A program made the translations under genes and the position numbers. Below, in pieces: positions 6,240 to 12,479 of a DNA stretch of 14,806 bases. Every line of letters begins with the position of its first letter. Positions within the stretch are counted from its first letter, which is position 1. Under the pieces are notes generated by a model, which was not told the DNA's origin, ran no database searches, and saw only the letters and a program-made list of their open reading frames with translations. This stretch comes from Planctomycetota bacterium (GTDB lineage: Bacteria; Planctomycetota; GCA-002687715): positions 1 through 14,806 of the forward strand of contig JABSRK010000056.1 in the NCBI GenBank assembly GCA_013213915.1. The letters run 5' to 3'.

Positions 6240-9200
6240 GCCGCCGAATGGCTGTGCTCGTCGGCATGGCCTGGCTCGCCGTGCTCTTGGTCGCAAACGC
6301 GGCGCTGCTGCTGCGTCCGGAGAGCTTGCGGCGCCAGGTGGACCTCGCGCTTGTGGAGCTCTTCCGTTCGCACGTCGAGTACGACTCGTTCGAGGGTTCC
6401 TGGCCGGATGATCTCGTGCTTCGCGACGTCCGTATCATGCGCCCCGACCGCCCCGAGGATCTACTGGCTTCGGTGAAGGAGATCCATATCGGGGTTGCGT
6501 GGACCGGCGCGGTGCTCGGGGGTTCGACGGTGGAGGAGATTACCGTCGTGAGTCCACCCCTGGAACTGCCGTGGAACGCGAACGGAGTGCTCGACCTGCC
6601 GTCACCGCTCGCGGAGGGCGGCTACGAGGAGGACGATTCCCTACCTCGCGTGAAGGTGGAGGGGATGTCGATTCACCTCGAGCACACGCCCTTTCTCTTT
6701 CAGCCGGATGTCCATATCGAGCTGCCGGACTTCCGGGTCACGCTCGTTCCGGACAGCTCCGACGACTGGCTCTACCAGTTCAGGGGGAGCATCGAAAACG
6801 AGCACTACGGCGACCTCGACGCGTTCGGTCACTTGAGCGAATCGGACCTGGATCTGGAGTTGTCGCGTAGGGACTTCGTCCTCACGCCGCGAATGAGAGA
6901 GATCCTGAGGCCCAACCTCGTTGCGATGCTCGACCGCTTCAAGATTGCGGGCGACATTCAGCTCGTGGGCGAACTCAAGTCGGTGCCCGAGGAGGAAGAG
7001 TCCCGTCGAGGCGTCGGCGTGCGGTTCCACGCGCGGATCGAGTTGGGGGACGCCGATGTGTCGGTCATGGCCTCCGGTCAGGACGATCCGCCGCGTTCTC
7101 AATCCGTGTCCCAACTTCGGGGCGTCATCGAGTACGCGGACGGCCGGTTCAAGATCAAGGACGAGATCATCGGCTTCTTCGAGGGGGCGCGCCTGAGACT
7201 TGGTGGCCACGTCGATTTTTCGAGAGACTCACTCGGAATCAAGATTGCCGGTGAGCTGCTCGATCTCGAGATCGACAAGAAGTTCGTTGAACGCCTGGCT
7301 GACCTGCCGCATCCGGGTGGCGAGGTGAGCGAGCAACTCACCGAGTGGGGCCTGCTCGGCCCGGTCGATATTGCGTTCAATCTTGCGCAGGACCCAGGAC
7401 TCGGAGGGGAGAACCGACTCGTCCCGAATCTCGTGGTTCATCTCAAGGGCTGTGACCTGAAGTACAAGGGCTTCCCATACCTGTTGCGAAACCTCCGGGG
7501 TGAAATCCAGCTGGATGAGACCGGACTCCGGATGCGGTCGTTGCACGCTACGGACGGACCGCTCAGCTTGCTGGCGCGGGGAACGGTTGACTATTCTCGC
7601 AGGGGTGACGAGACGTACAGTGCGCACGTCTGGGTATCGGGCCTCAGCGTCGATGAGAAGCTGTACAAGGCTCTCGAACCGGATGTCGCCCCGATGCTGC
7701 GCGATCTCCGCATGCAGGGCTCGGTCGACCTCCAGGTCGTGGCGGAGCGCGTCCAGGGAGATCCCATCGGCATCGATCCGGAGGTGATCATCGGTCTGAA
7801 TGGTCTGCGCTTGCATCCCAAGCACTTCCCCTACCTGCTCGAGGACGCGCGTGGACAGGTGGTGGTCGGCCGCGATGGCTGGGTGACGTTCGAGTCGTTG
7901 ACCGTCCGGCACCGGGAGGCACGGCTGCACGCGTGGGGACGTGTGGGAACCGGTCCCAATGCGGGCGCTTTCAGGGCCTCGGTGGGGTTGCGCAATGTTG
8001 CCCTCGACGACGCGTTGCGGGTCGGCCTGAAGGAACTTGCTCCCGAGGTCGTCGAGGTCCTCGATGACTTCTCGGTACAGGGCGCGATCGAGCACGCGGA
8101 GGTGAACGTGGAGGGTCTCGCTGGCCGCCCCGATCCGTCAGTTGACGCCACGTTGTATCTGGACGGGGTGAGCATTGCCCCGAAGGATCCGGACGTGAAG
8201 ATCGGGGACATCGATGCTGTCGCCGAGATCTGGCACCGGTCCGGGCAGAGCAGGATCTCGATCGAGAAGGGTGGGAAATGCAGCATCGCGGGTGAGAGGT
8301 TCGATGTGGAAGCGGGTTTCCGATTCGGATCGGATTGGTTTTGCAAGTTGAAGGCCGGGGACTTCACCCTCGATGAGGAGATGTTGACCGCTCTCGAGGG
8401 CGTGTTGCCGGACCTGAAGGTCCGAGACGTCCGCCCGAAGATCGACGGGCAAGCGAGTGCCACTGTCGCGATACAAGGCGGCGTGGGTGTCCCCACGAGG
8501 GTGTCCGCCGACCTCGAGGCGGCGGGGCTGAAGGTCGTCCCGCCGGGCTGGACCAAGACGTGGCTCGATGACACCAGCTGCAAGGTTCACATTGACAAGA
8601 CTGGTGTCCGCGTGACCGAACTCGTCGCACGCATCCCGCGTCCCAAGGACCTGCCTCCTCTTCCGTCGCCGCCCACGCGAGGCGGCGCTCAGCCGTTCCA
8701 GGTTGAACCCGCGATTATCCTCAGGATCGGGAGCGCCGATATCTCCCCCAGTTCCTCCGGCGTGCGCGTCGATATGGCCGACCTGGAGTTGAGCAATGTC
8801 TCGCTTGAGACGTGGGTGCTCGACGTCCTGGGCATGTCGAAGGCGGAGCAAGAGGCTCTCGAGATCCCGCCGCGCGCGGGCATCATGAACCTGCGATTCA
8901 AGTCGGTCGCCGTCGGGGAGCACAGCGTGTTGCTGTTAGGTGGCGCGGCCGAGTTGATGGGTGTCTACATCGGTGGCGACGCCGATCTCTATTTCGACCA
9001 GGGCTTGCTGAAGAACTTCGAGTTCACGCTCGATCGGCACGGGAAGATCACGTTCGGGCAGACGAAGGAGACCGAGTTCATCGCCACGGATTTCCGGCTG
9101 TTTGGTATCCCGGTTCCCCATCTCGAGGCGCGCGTACAGGGAAACAACCGGGGCCTCACACTCACGGGGATCGTTGGGACGCTGTTCGGGGTAGAGCGCG

Positions 9201-10189
9201 ACTTGTCCCCCGACTTGTTCAGCGTCGATCTGAACGCTGTGGACGCGATCCGGTCGCCGGAGAAACGCCGAGTGGCACGGCTAAATGCGCGGCTCAAGTT
9301 GCGTGACCGGGCGATCTACATGGGGTACCTGAAGCCGCGTGAGGCCCGCAAAAAGACCGCGGCCGAGCTCCTCGAGATCATCGATCGCGAGGAGCAGTTC
9401 GACCTCGAGGATGCCGACGAGGCGACATTGCGCAGGCACGCCGTGGAGAAGTTCTACCTCAGCCGTGCTCGCGCGGGCCGGATGAACGCCGCTCAGTTGA
9501 GTAAGGAGATCCAAAAGAAGAGACGCTCGCCGCCCCTCGGGGTGATCTGGGGGGAGACTTCCAACCTGAGCGTCACCTGGGACGGCGAGTTTTCACTGGA
9601 TGCTGATCTTCGGGACATACGCGTCGGAAACGCGTTGATGAATCTGGAGACGTCGGAAAAGGACATCGGCGGGCACATGAACGGCCATCTCACTCTGGGT
9701 GGCGCTCTCGCCGACCCAGATACGTGGAAGGGCAACGGATGGGTGAAGGCCGCCGGTGTGGACCTGGGTCAGTTGCCCTTTTTCTTTGAGATCTTCAGGG
9801 TCTTCATGGACCCAACGACGCTCCTGGCGTCTGGGGTCGATAGCGACCTCCAATTGAAGTTCGACGTCGGTGGGAGCGTCGTGACGATCCCCGAGGCCAA
9901 GCTCAAGTACTCCGGCGTAGAGATCGACCTTGAGCAACCGGCGTCGATCACCTTCGGTGGGATCATCAAGGCGCGCTGCGGCATCGAGCACACGAGGGGT
10001 CTGATTCCCCTCGTCTCCGACATTCTCGGCGTGATCCCAGGGCTGCTCCTGGACGGCGTCACCGTCGAGGGGCCGCTGGAGGACCCGAAGGTCACGGCGA
10101 GTTCGTTCGGGCCGGGCGAAGGGACTCCTGGAACAGCCGGTGGCCGCAAGCCGCTCCTCAAGCCACCGCGCAGGGCGGGGGGCCGGTGA
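6236..10189 (+). CDS. Large AsmA/YhdP/TamB-like envelope protein with tandem ~120-residue repeats
   Basis: This encodes 1317 residues. It has an N-terminal signal anchor at about residues 5-27 (AVLVGMAWLAVLLVANAALLL), then a very long strand-rich exported region with no other membrane segment. That layout fits AsmA-like proteins, which in diderms form hydrophobic grooves carrying phospholipids from inner to outer membrane. At least five tandem units of 118-126 residues are visible between about 213 and 800. One marker is a strand starting at LRGVIEYADG (294), LRGEIQLDETG (420), ARGQVVVGRDG (538), DAVAEIWHRSG (660) and SCKVHIDKTG (781). The other is a helix-like motif such as LSVDEKLYKALE (470), VALDDALRVGLK (588) and FTLDEEMLTALE (710). 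FPYLL occurs at 413 and 531. Residues ~1005-1100 are a charged, probably helical insertion. The C-terminal part ends with VTVEGPLEDPKV, typical of AsmA-like C-termini, then a basic proline/glycine tail. It overlaps alr by 4 nt. The family assignment rests on architecture, so the exact subfamily is uncertain. Confidence 0.78.
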   Translation: MSRRMAVLVGMAWLAVLLVANAALLLRPESLRRQVDLALVELFRSHVEYDSFEGSWPDDLVLRDVRIMRPDRPEDLLASVKEIHIGVAWTGAVLGGSTVEEITVVSPPLELPWNANGVLDLPSPLAEGGYEEDDSLPRVKVEGMSIHLEHTPFLFQPDVHIELPDFRVTLVPDSSDDWLYQFRGSIENEHYGDLDAFGHLSESDLDLELSRRDFVLTPRMREILRPNLVAMLDRFKIAGDIQLVGELKSVPEEEESRRGVGVRFHARIELGDADVSVMASGQDDPPRSQSVSQLRGVIEYADGRFKIKDEIIGFFEGARLRLGGHVDFSRDSLGIKIAGELLDLEIDKKFVERLADLPHPGGEVSEQLTEWGLLGPVDIAFNLAQDPGLGGENRLVPNLVVHLKGCDLKYKGFPYLLRNLRGEIQLDETGLRMRSLHATDGPLSLLARGTVDYSRRGDETYSAHVWVSGLSVDEKLYKALEPDVAPMLRDLRMQGSVDLQVVAERVQGDPIGIDPEVIIGLNGLRLHPKHFPYLLEDARGQVVVGRDGWVTFESLTVRHREARLHAWGRVGTGPNAGAFRASVGLRNVALDDALRVGLKELAPEVVEVLDDFSVQGAIEHAEVNVEGLAGRPDPSVDATLYLDGVSIAPKDPDVKIGDIDAVAEIWHRSGQSRISIEKGGKCSIAGERFDVEAGFRFGSDWFCKLKAGDFTLDEEMLTALEGVLPDLKVRDVRPKIDGQASATVAIQGGVGVPTRVSADLEAAGLKVVPPGWTKTWLDDTSCKVHIDKTGVRVTELVARIPRPKDLPPLPSPPTRGGAQPFQVEPAIILRIGSADISPSSSGVRVDMADLELSNVSLETWVLDVLGMSKAEQEALEIPPRAGIMNLRFKSVAVGEHSVLLLGGAAELMGVYIGGDADLYFDQGLLKNFEFTLDRHGKITFGQTKETEFIATDFRLFGIPVPHLEARVQGNNRGLTLTGIVGTLFGVERDLSPDLFSVDLNAVDAIRSPEKRRVARLNARLKLRDRAIYMGYLKPREARKKTAAELLEIIDREEQFDLEDADEATLRRHAVEKFYLSRARAGRMNAAQLSKEIQKKRRSPPLGVIWGETSNLSVTWDGEFSLDADLRDIRVGNALMNLETSEKDIGGHMNGHLTLGGALADPDTWKGNGWVKAAGVDLGQLPFFFEIFRVFMDPTTLLASGVDSDLQLKFDVGGSVVTIPEAKLKYSGVEIDLEQPASITFGGIIKARCGIEHTRGLIPLVSDILGVIPGLLLDGVTVEGPLEDPKVTASSFGPGEGTPGTAGGRKPLLKPPRRAGGR

Positions 10190-10270
10190 CTCCTTGCAAA
10201 CCCTCTCCAGGCAGTTGACGGCTGCGAGCCAGTGAGCGGGCGGCTGTAGGATGGAGCGGGAGGAGTCTTG
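10190..10270 (+). promoter_or_regulatory. Short leader of manC with -10-like box and strong ribosome binding site
   Basis: This 81-nt gap follows the AsmA-like gene. TAGGAT at 10247-10252 fits a -10 pattern. TTGACG at 10215-10220 resembles a -35 box but lies 26 nt away, too far to pair with it. GGGAGGAG at 10258-10265 is a strong Shine-Dalgarno 5 nt before the ATG at 10271, and this favours ATG over the TTG immediately upstream at 10268, which would be only 2 nt away. manC may therefore have its own promoter. Confidence 0.4.
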
Positions 10271-11341
10271 ATGAAGTCTGATCGCATCATCGCGGTGATC
10301 ATGGCCGGCGGCGGCGGGACGCGATTCTGGCCGAGGAGTCGGCGTTCCATGCCGAAGCAGTTCCTTTCGTTCGACGGAGAGGGTTCGTTGCTGCGTCAGA
10401 CCGTGGAGCGTCTCGACGGACTGGTCCCACGGGAACAGGTGCTCGTCGTGACGGGCATCGAGCACATCCATCTCGCGCGCGAGCACGCGGGTGTTCCGGA
10501 CGAAAACGTGATCGGCGAGCCCTGTGGGCGGAACACGGCTCCGTGTGTCGGCCTCGGATCGCTGATCGCGCGGAGTATGCGCGAAGACGCGGTCGTTGTC
10601 GCCCTGGCGGCGGACCACTTGATCCAACCCACGGCGGCGTTCCACGCTTCGGTCGCGCGGGCCGCAGCGTTGGCTGCCGACTCGGGAGCTCTGGTCACGA
10701 TGGGGTTGCGCCCGGATCGTCCCGCGACCGGATACGGTTACATCGAGACTGGCGACCGCCTCGACGACGAGGTGCCGAATGCTCATCGGGTCGTCCGATT
10801 CTGCGAGAAGCCCGATCTCGAGACAGCCCGCGGCTTCGTCGAAGGCGGCAAGCACCTCTGGAACAGCGGCAACCTCGCGTTTACCCCCGCGGCCATGCTC
10901 ACGGCGATCGCAGCTCACCTCCCCGATCTGTCCGCCCAGCTCATGTCGCTGTCCGATCCCAGGAGCGTGGACGAGTTGGCGCGCGTCTATCCCAAAATCG
11001 ACGGGATCTCGGTCGATTACGGCGTCCTCGAGAAGGCGGACCACGTTTGCGTTGTCGAGGCGGCGTTCGACTGGGACGACCTCGGCACCTTCGAGTCCGT
11101 CGCCCGCCACGCGACGCCACACGGGGACAGCAATCTGGCCCGCGGCGACGCTGTTTTCATCGACTCTCGCGGCTCGCTGATCGAGAACGACGGCGACGGC
11201 ATCGTGGTCGTCTCCGGGCTCGATGATGTCCTCGTCGTCCGGACCTCCGACGCAATCCTCGTCATGCCCCGAGAGGGTGCGGAGGGCTTGAAGAAGATCG
11301 TCAAGTCCGTCGAGGATGCGGGATTCGGGGAGCGGTTGTAG
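10271..11341 (+). CDS. manC: Mannose-1-phosphate guanylyltransferase
   Basis: This encodes 356 residues, the length of the single-domain (non-isomerase) type. It transfers GMP from GTP to mannose-1-phosphate to make GDP-mannose, a cytoplasmic precursor for mannose-, fucose- or rhamnose-containing glycans. The nucleotide-binding loop GGGGTRFWPRSR is at 13-24, followed by MPKQF with the catalytic-site lysine near residue 29. EPCGRNTAP is at 83-91, ADHLI at 115-119, TGYGYI at 153-158, LWNSGNLAF at 196-204 and SVDYGVLEKA at 247-256. The late motif usually written WxDxGxW appears as FDWDDLGTF (266-274), a mild variation. The fused phosphomannose isomerase cupin of ManC/AlgA bifunctional enzymes is absent. 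The ATG at 10271 was chosen because of the ribosome binding site spacing. No other nucleotide-sugar genes are adjacent. Confidence 0.94.
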   Translation: MKSDRIIAVIMAGGGGTRFWPRSRRSMPKQFLSFDGEGSLLRQTVERLDGLVPREQVLVVTGIEHIHLAREHAGVPDENVIGEPCGRNTAPCVGLGSLIARSMREDAVVVALAADHLIQPTAAFHASVARAAALAADSGALVTMGLRPDRPATGYGYIETGDRLDDEVPNAHRVVRFCEKPDLETARGFVEGGKHLWNSGNLAFTPAAMLTAIAAHLPDLSAQLMSLSDPRSVDELARVYPKIDGISVDYGVLEKADHVCVVEAAFDWDDLGTFESVARHATPHGDSNLARGDAVFIDSRGSLIENDGDGIVVVSGLDDVLVVRTSDAILVMPREGAEGLKKIVKSVEDAGFGERL

Positions 11342-11416
11342 GGCGGAAGCCCATCGACGGAGGTGGTTTCCACTTCGGGCGGTGCGGTGGTGCCCACGCT
11401 TTGCGAACATGGCCTC
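11342..11416 (+). other. Spacer between manC and ruvX
   Basis: This 75-nt stretch lies between the manC stop and the chosen ruvX start. It contains an alternative GTG start for ruvX at 11363, in frame, which would add 18 residues that do not look like the family. No promoter or terminator is evident, so manC and ruvX are probably cotranscribed. Confidence 0.4.
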
Positions 11417-11851
11417 ATGGGAGCGGTCCTTTCCATCGACTACGGCACCAAGCGGGTCGGTCTCGCGGTCACGGATGCGACGCGGGAGTACGTATTCCCG
11501 CGGGAAACGATGCTGCGCTCTTCGTCTGTGGAGGAGGCGGCGCACCTCCAGGTCCTGTGCCGGGAGGATGAGGTGGATCTCCTCGCCGTGGGTCTCCCTG
11601 TCAACGCCGATGGGACCGAGGGCCCCATGGCTGTCGCCGCACGGAGATACGCTGCGGATCTGACGGCTGCTCTCCACATCCCCCACGTGTTGGTCGATGA
11701 GCGCTACACGAGCCAGGAGGCGGAGGAGTACCTGCGGGAGACCCACCCGAAGGACACCCGGAAACGTCGCGGCATGCGCGACCGCGTGGCAGCGGTGATC
11801 ATCCTCAGGACGTTCCTCGAACACGGCCCGGTCGCTGAGGGAGATCCGTAA
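11417..11851 (+). CDS. ruvX: Putative pre-16S rRNA nuclease / Holliday junction resolvase-like protein RuvX (YqgF)
   Basis: This encodes 144 residues, typical for the family (about 135-150). YqgF proteins have an RNase H-like fold and are linked to 16S rRNA 5'-end maturation, and also described as RuvC-like resolvases. The sequence starts MGAVLSIDYGTKRVGLAVTD, the family signature with the first catalytic aspartate at residue 8. The middle strand is LLAVGLPVNADGTEGPMA (55-72). The catalytic glutamate is E95 in LVDERYTSQEAEE, and the last acidic residue is D122 in MRDRVAAVIILRTFLE, where the family usually has DxxAAxxIL. All three catalytic acids are therefore present. The ATG at 11417 was chosen because the conserved motif begins there, although no clear Shine-Dalgarno motif precedes it; the GTG at 11363 remains possible. 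It is probably in the manC transcript. Confidence 0.9.
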   Translation: MGAVLSIDYGTKRVGLAVTDATREYVFPRETMLRSSSVEEAAHLQVLCREDEVDLLAVGLPVNADGTEGPMAVAARRYAADLTAALHIPHVLVDERYTSQEAEEYLRETHPKDTRKRRGMRDRVAAVIILRTFLEHGPVAEGDP

Positions 11852-11870
11852 CCTCAGCGCTTGTCCCGTC

Positions 11871-11898
11871 TTGTGGGACCACCCAGCGGTGGTAAAGT
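11871..11898 (+). promoter_or_regulatory. Candidate promoter upstream of rpsO
   Basis: TTGTGG (11871-11876) and TAAAGT (11893-11898) are separated by 16 nt and resemble a sigma-70 type promoter. One arm of the perfect inverted repeat (11874-11885) lies within this promoter, so the repeat could act as an operator if the promoter is real. The alternative is that the repeat is the terminator of the upstream ruvX transcript. Confidence 0.3.
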
Positions 11899-11944
11899 GC
11901 TGGAGTAACCGATCCCCATCCAACTTGGGTGGTCCCATCTTTTT
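11874..11944 (+). terminator. Perfect 12-bp inverted repeat followed by a T-tract
   Basis: TGGGACCACCCA (11874-11885) and TGGGTGGTCCCA (11926-11937) are exact reverse complements, separated by 40 nt and followed at once by TCTTTTT (11938-11944). A long stem plus T-run 22 nt after the ruvX stop is what an intrinsic terminator of the manC-ruvX transcript would look like, though the loop is unusually long. It could equally be an attenuator in the rpsO leader or a pair of operator half-sites. Confidence 0.6.
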
Positions 11945-12148
11945 GCTGCATAACGCTTTGCGTTCAGCCGGGGCCACCAACGGGGTGAGCTTGCCCTCCT
12001 CTGGTTCAGCCGACTCTTGCATGGCTGCTACTGGAATCGGGTGGACCTCCCCGGGATGGCCAACCCCGCACGCCGGGCCGTTTGACGGGCACAGGGTCCG
12101 TGGAGGCCGCGGCCGGGGGGCCCCTTGGTGAGAGGGAGTGAGTGTCCG
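11945..12148 (+). promoter_or_regulatory. Structured 5' leader of rpsO
   Basis: About 204 nt after the T-tract and before the rpsO ATG have no convincing coding sequence. Pairing potential is high. AACGC (11952-11956) and GCGTT (11960-11964) form a small hairpin. CAGCC (12007-12011) pairs with GGCTG (12023-12027). CACCAA-C-GGGG (11975-11985) can pair over a long range with CCCCTTGGTG (12121-12130), whose 3' end stops just before the ribosome binding site GAGGGAG (12132-12138). S15 represses its own mRNA through structured leaders in several bacteria, and those leaders differ between phyla. A role in S15 autoregulation is an inference from position and pairing only. Confidence 0.45.
12132..12138 (+). 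promoter_or_regulatory. Ribosome binding site of rpsO
   Basis: GAGGGAG lies 10 nt before the ATG at 12149. It supports that start over the in-frame TTG at 12125, which lies upstream of it and would add eight residues not found in S15. Confidence 0.6.
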
Positions 12149-12418
12149 ATGAAACTGCCGAAAGAGAAGAAGACCGAGATCATCAGTGACTATAAGACGG
12201 GCGATGCCGATACGGGGTCGCCCGAGGTCCAGGTAGCGTTGCTCACGCACAAGATTCGTGAGTTGACGGAGCATTTGAAGAAGCACAAGAAAGACCACGC
12301 CTCACGTCGTGGTCTCCTCATGATGGTCGGCAAACGTACGACCGCCCTGCGTTACCTCAGGGGCAAGAGCCCGGAGCGTTACACGACGCTCATCGCGCGG
12401 CTCGGTCTCCGCCGCTGA
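12149..12418 (+). CDS. rpsO: 30S ribosomal protein S15
   Basis: This encodes 89 residues, exactly the family length. S15 binds the three-way junction of 16S rRNA helices 20-22 early in 30S assembly. The sequence carries DTGSPEVQVALLT near residues 21-33, the THKIRELTEHLKKHKKDHAS helix pair containing the conserved H-x-x-D-h-x-S region, and the signature RRGLLMMVGKRTTALRYL. The C-terminus IARLGLRR is also typical. It is followed 61 nt downstream by pnp, the standard rpsO-pnp arrangement, and preceded by a long non-coding leader that may mediate its autoregulation. Confidence 0.97.
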   Translation: MKLPKEKKTEIISDYKTGDADTGSPEVQVALLTHKIRELTEHLKKHKKDHASRRGLLMMVGKRTTALRYLRGKSPERYTTLIARLGLRR

Positions 12419-12438
12419 CCGTTTCCAACAAGACGGTC
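12417..12438 (+). promoter_or_regulatory. Hairpin in the rpsO-pnp junction
   Basis: GACCGT (12417-12422) and ACGGTC (12433-12438) form a perfect 6-bp stem with a 10-nt loop, beginning on the rpsO stop codon. In E. coli an RNase III-cleaved stem in this junction controls pnp autoregulation, and a similar role here is only an analogy. No T-tract follows, so it does not look like an intrinsic terminator. Confidence 0.35.
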
Positions 12439-12479
12439 CAGAGGTACGCCCAAACACATTCCATAACTGAAACCAAAAC

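Noticed and set aside
5313..6296. A 327-residue minus-strand open frame opposite alr
   Set aside because: It is antisense to the catalytic region of alr and has no recognisable domain or ribosome binding site.
10215..10252. TTGACG and TAGGAT as one promoter for manC
   Set aside because: The 26-nt spacing is too long for a sigma-70 promoter, so only the -10-like box is mentioned as a possibility.
11871..12131. A possible 86-residue protein upstream of rpsO
   Set aside because: It has a non-ATG start within the inverted repeat, a composition unlike its neighbours, no ribosome binding site, and its frame runs through the pairing elements. A structured leader explains the region better.
9593..12298. 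A 901-residue open frame on the minus strand
   Set aside because: It lies antisense to the end of the AsmA-like gene, manC, ruvX and the rpsO leader, all better supported on the plus strand by known motifs. Its translation has no recognisable domain and looks like the reverse-frame shadow that high-GC genes commonly leave.
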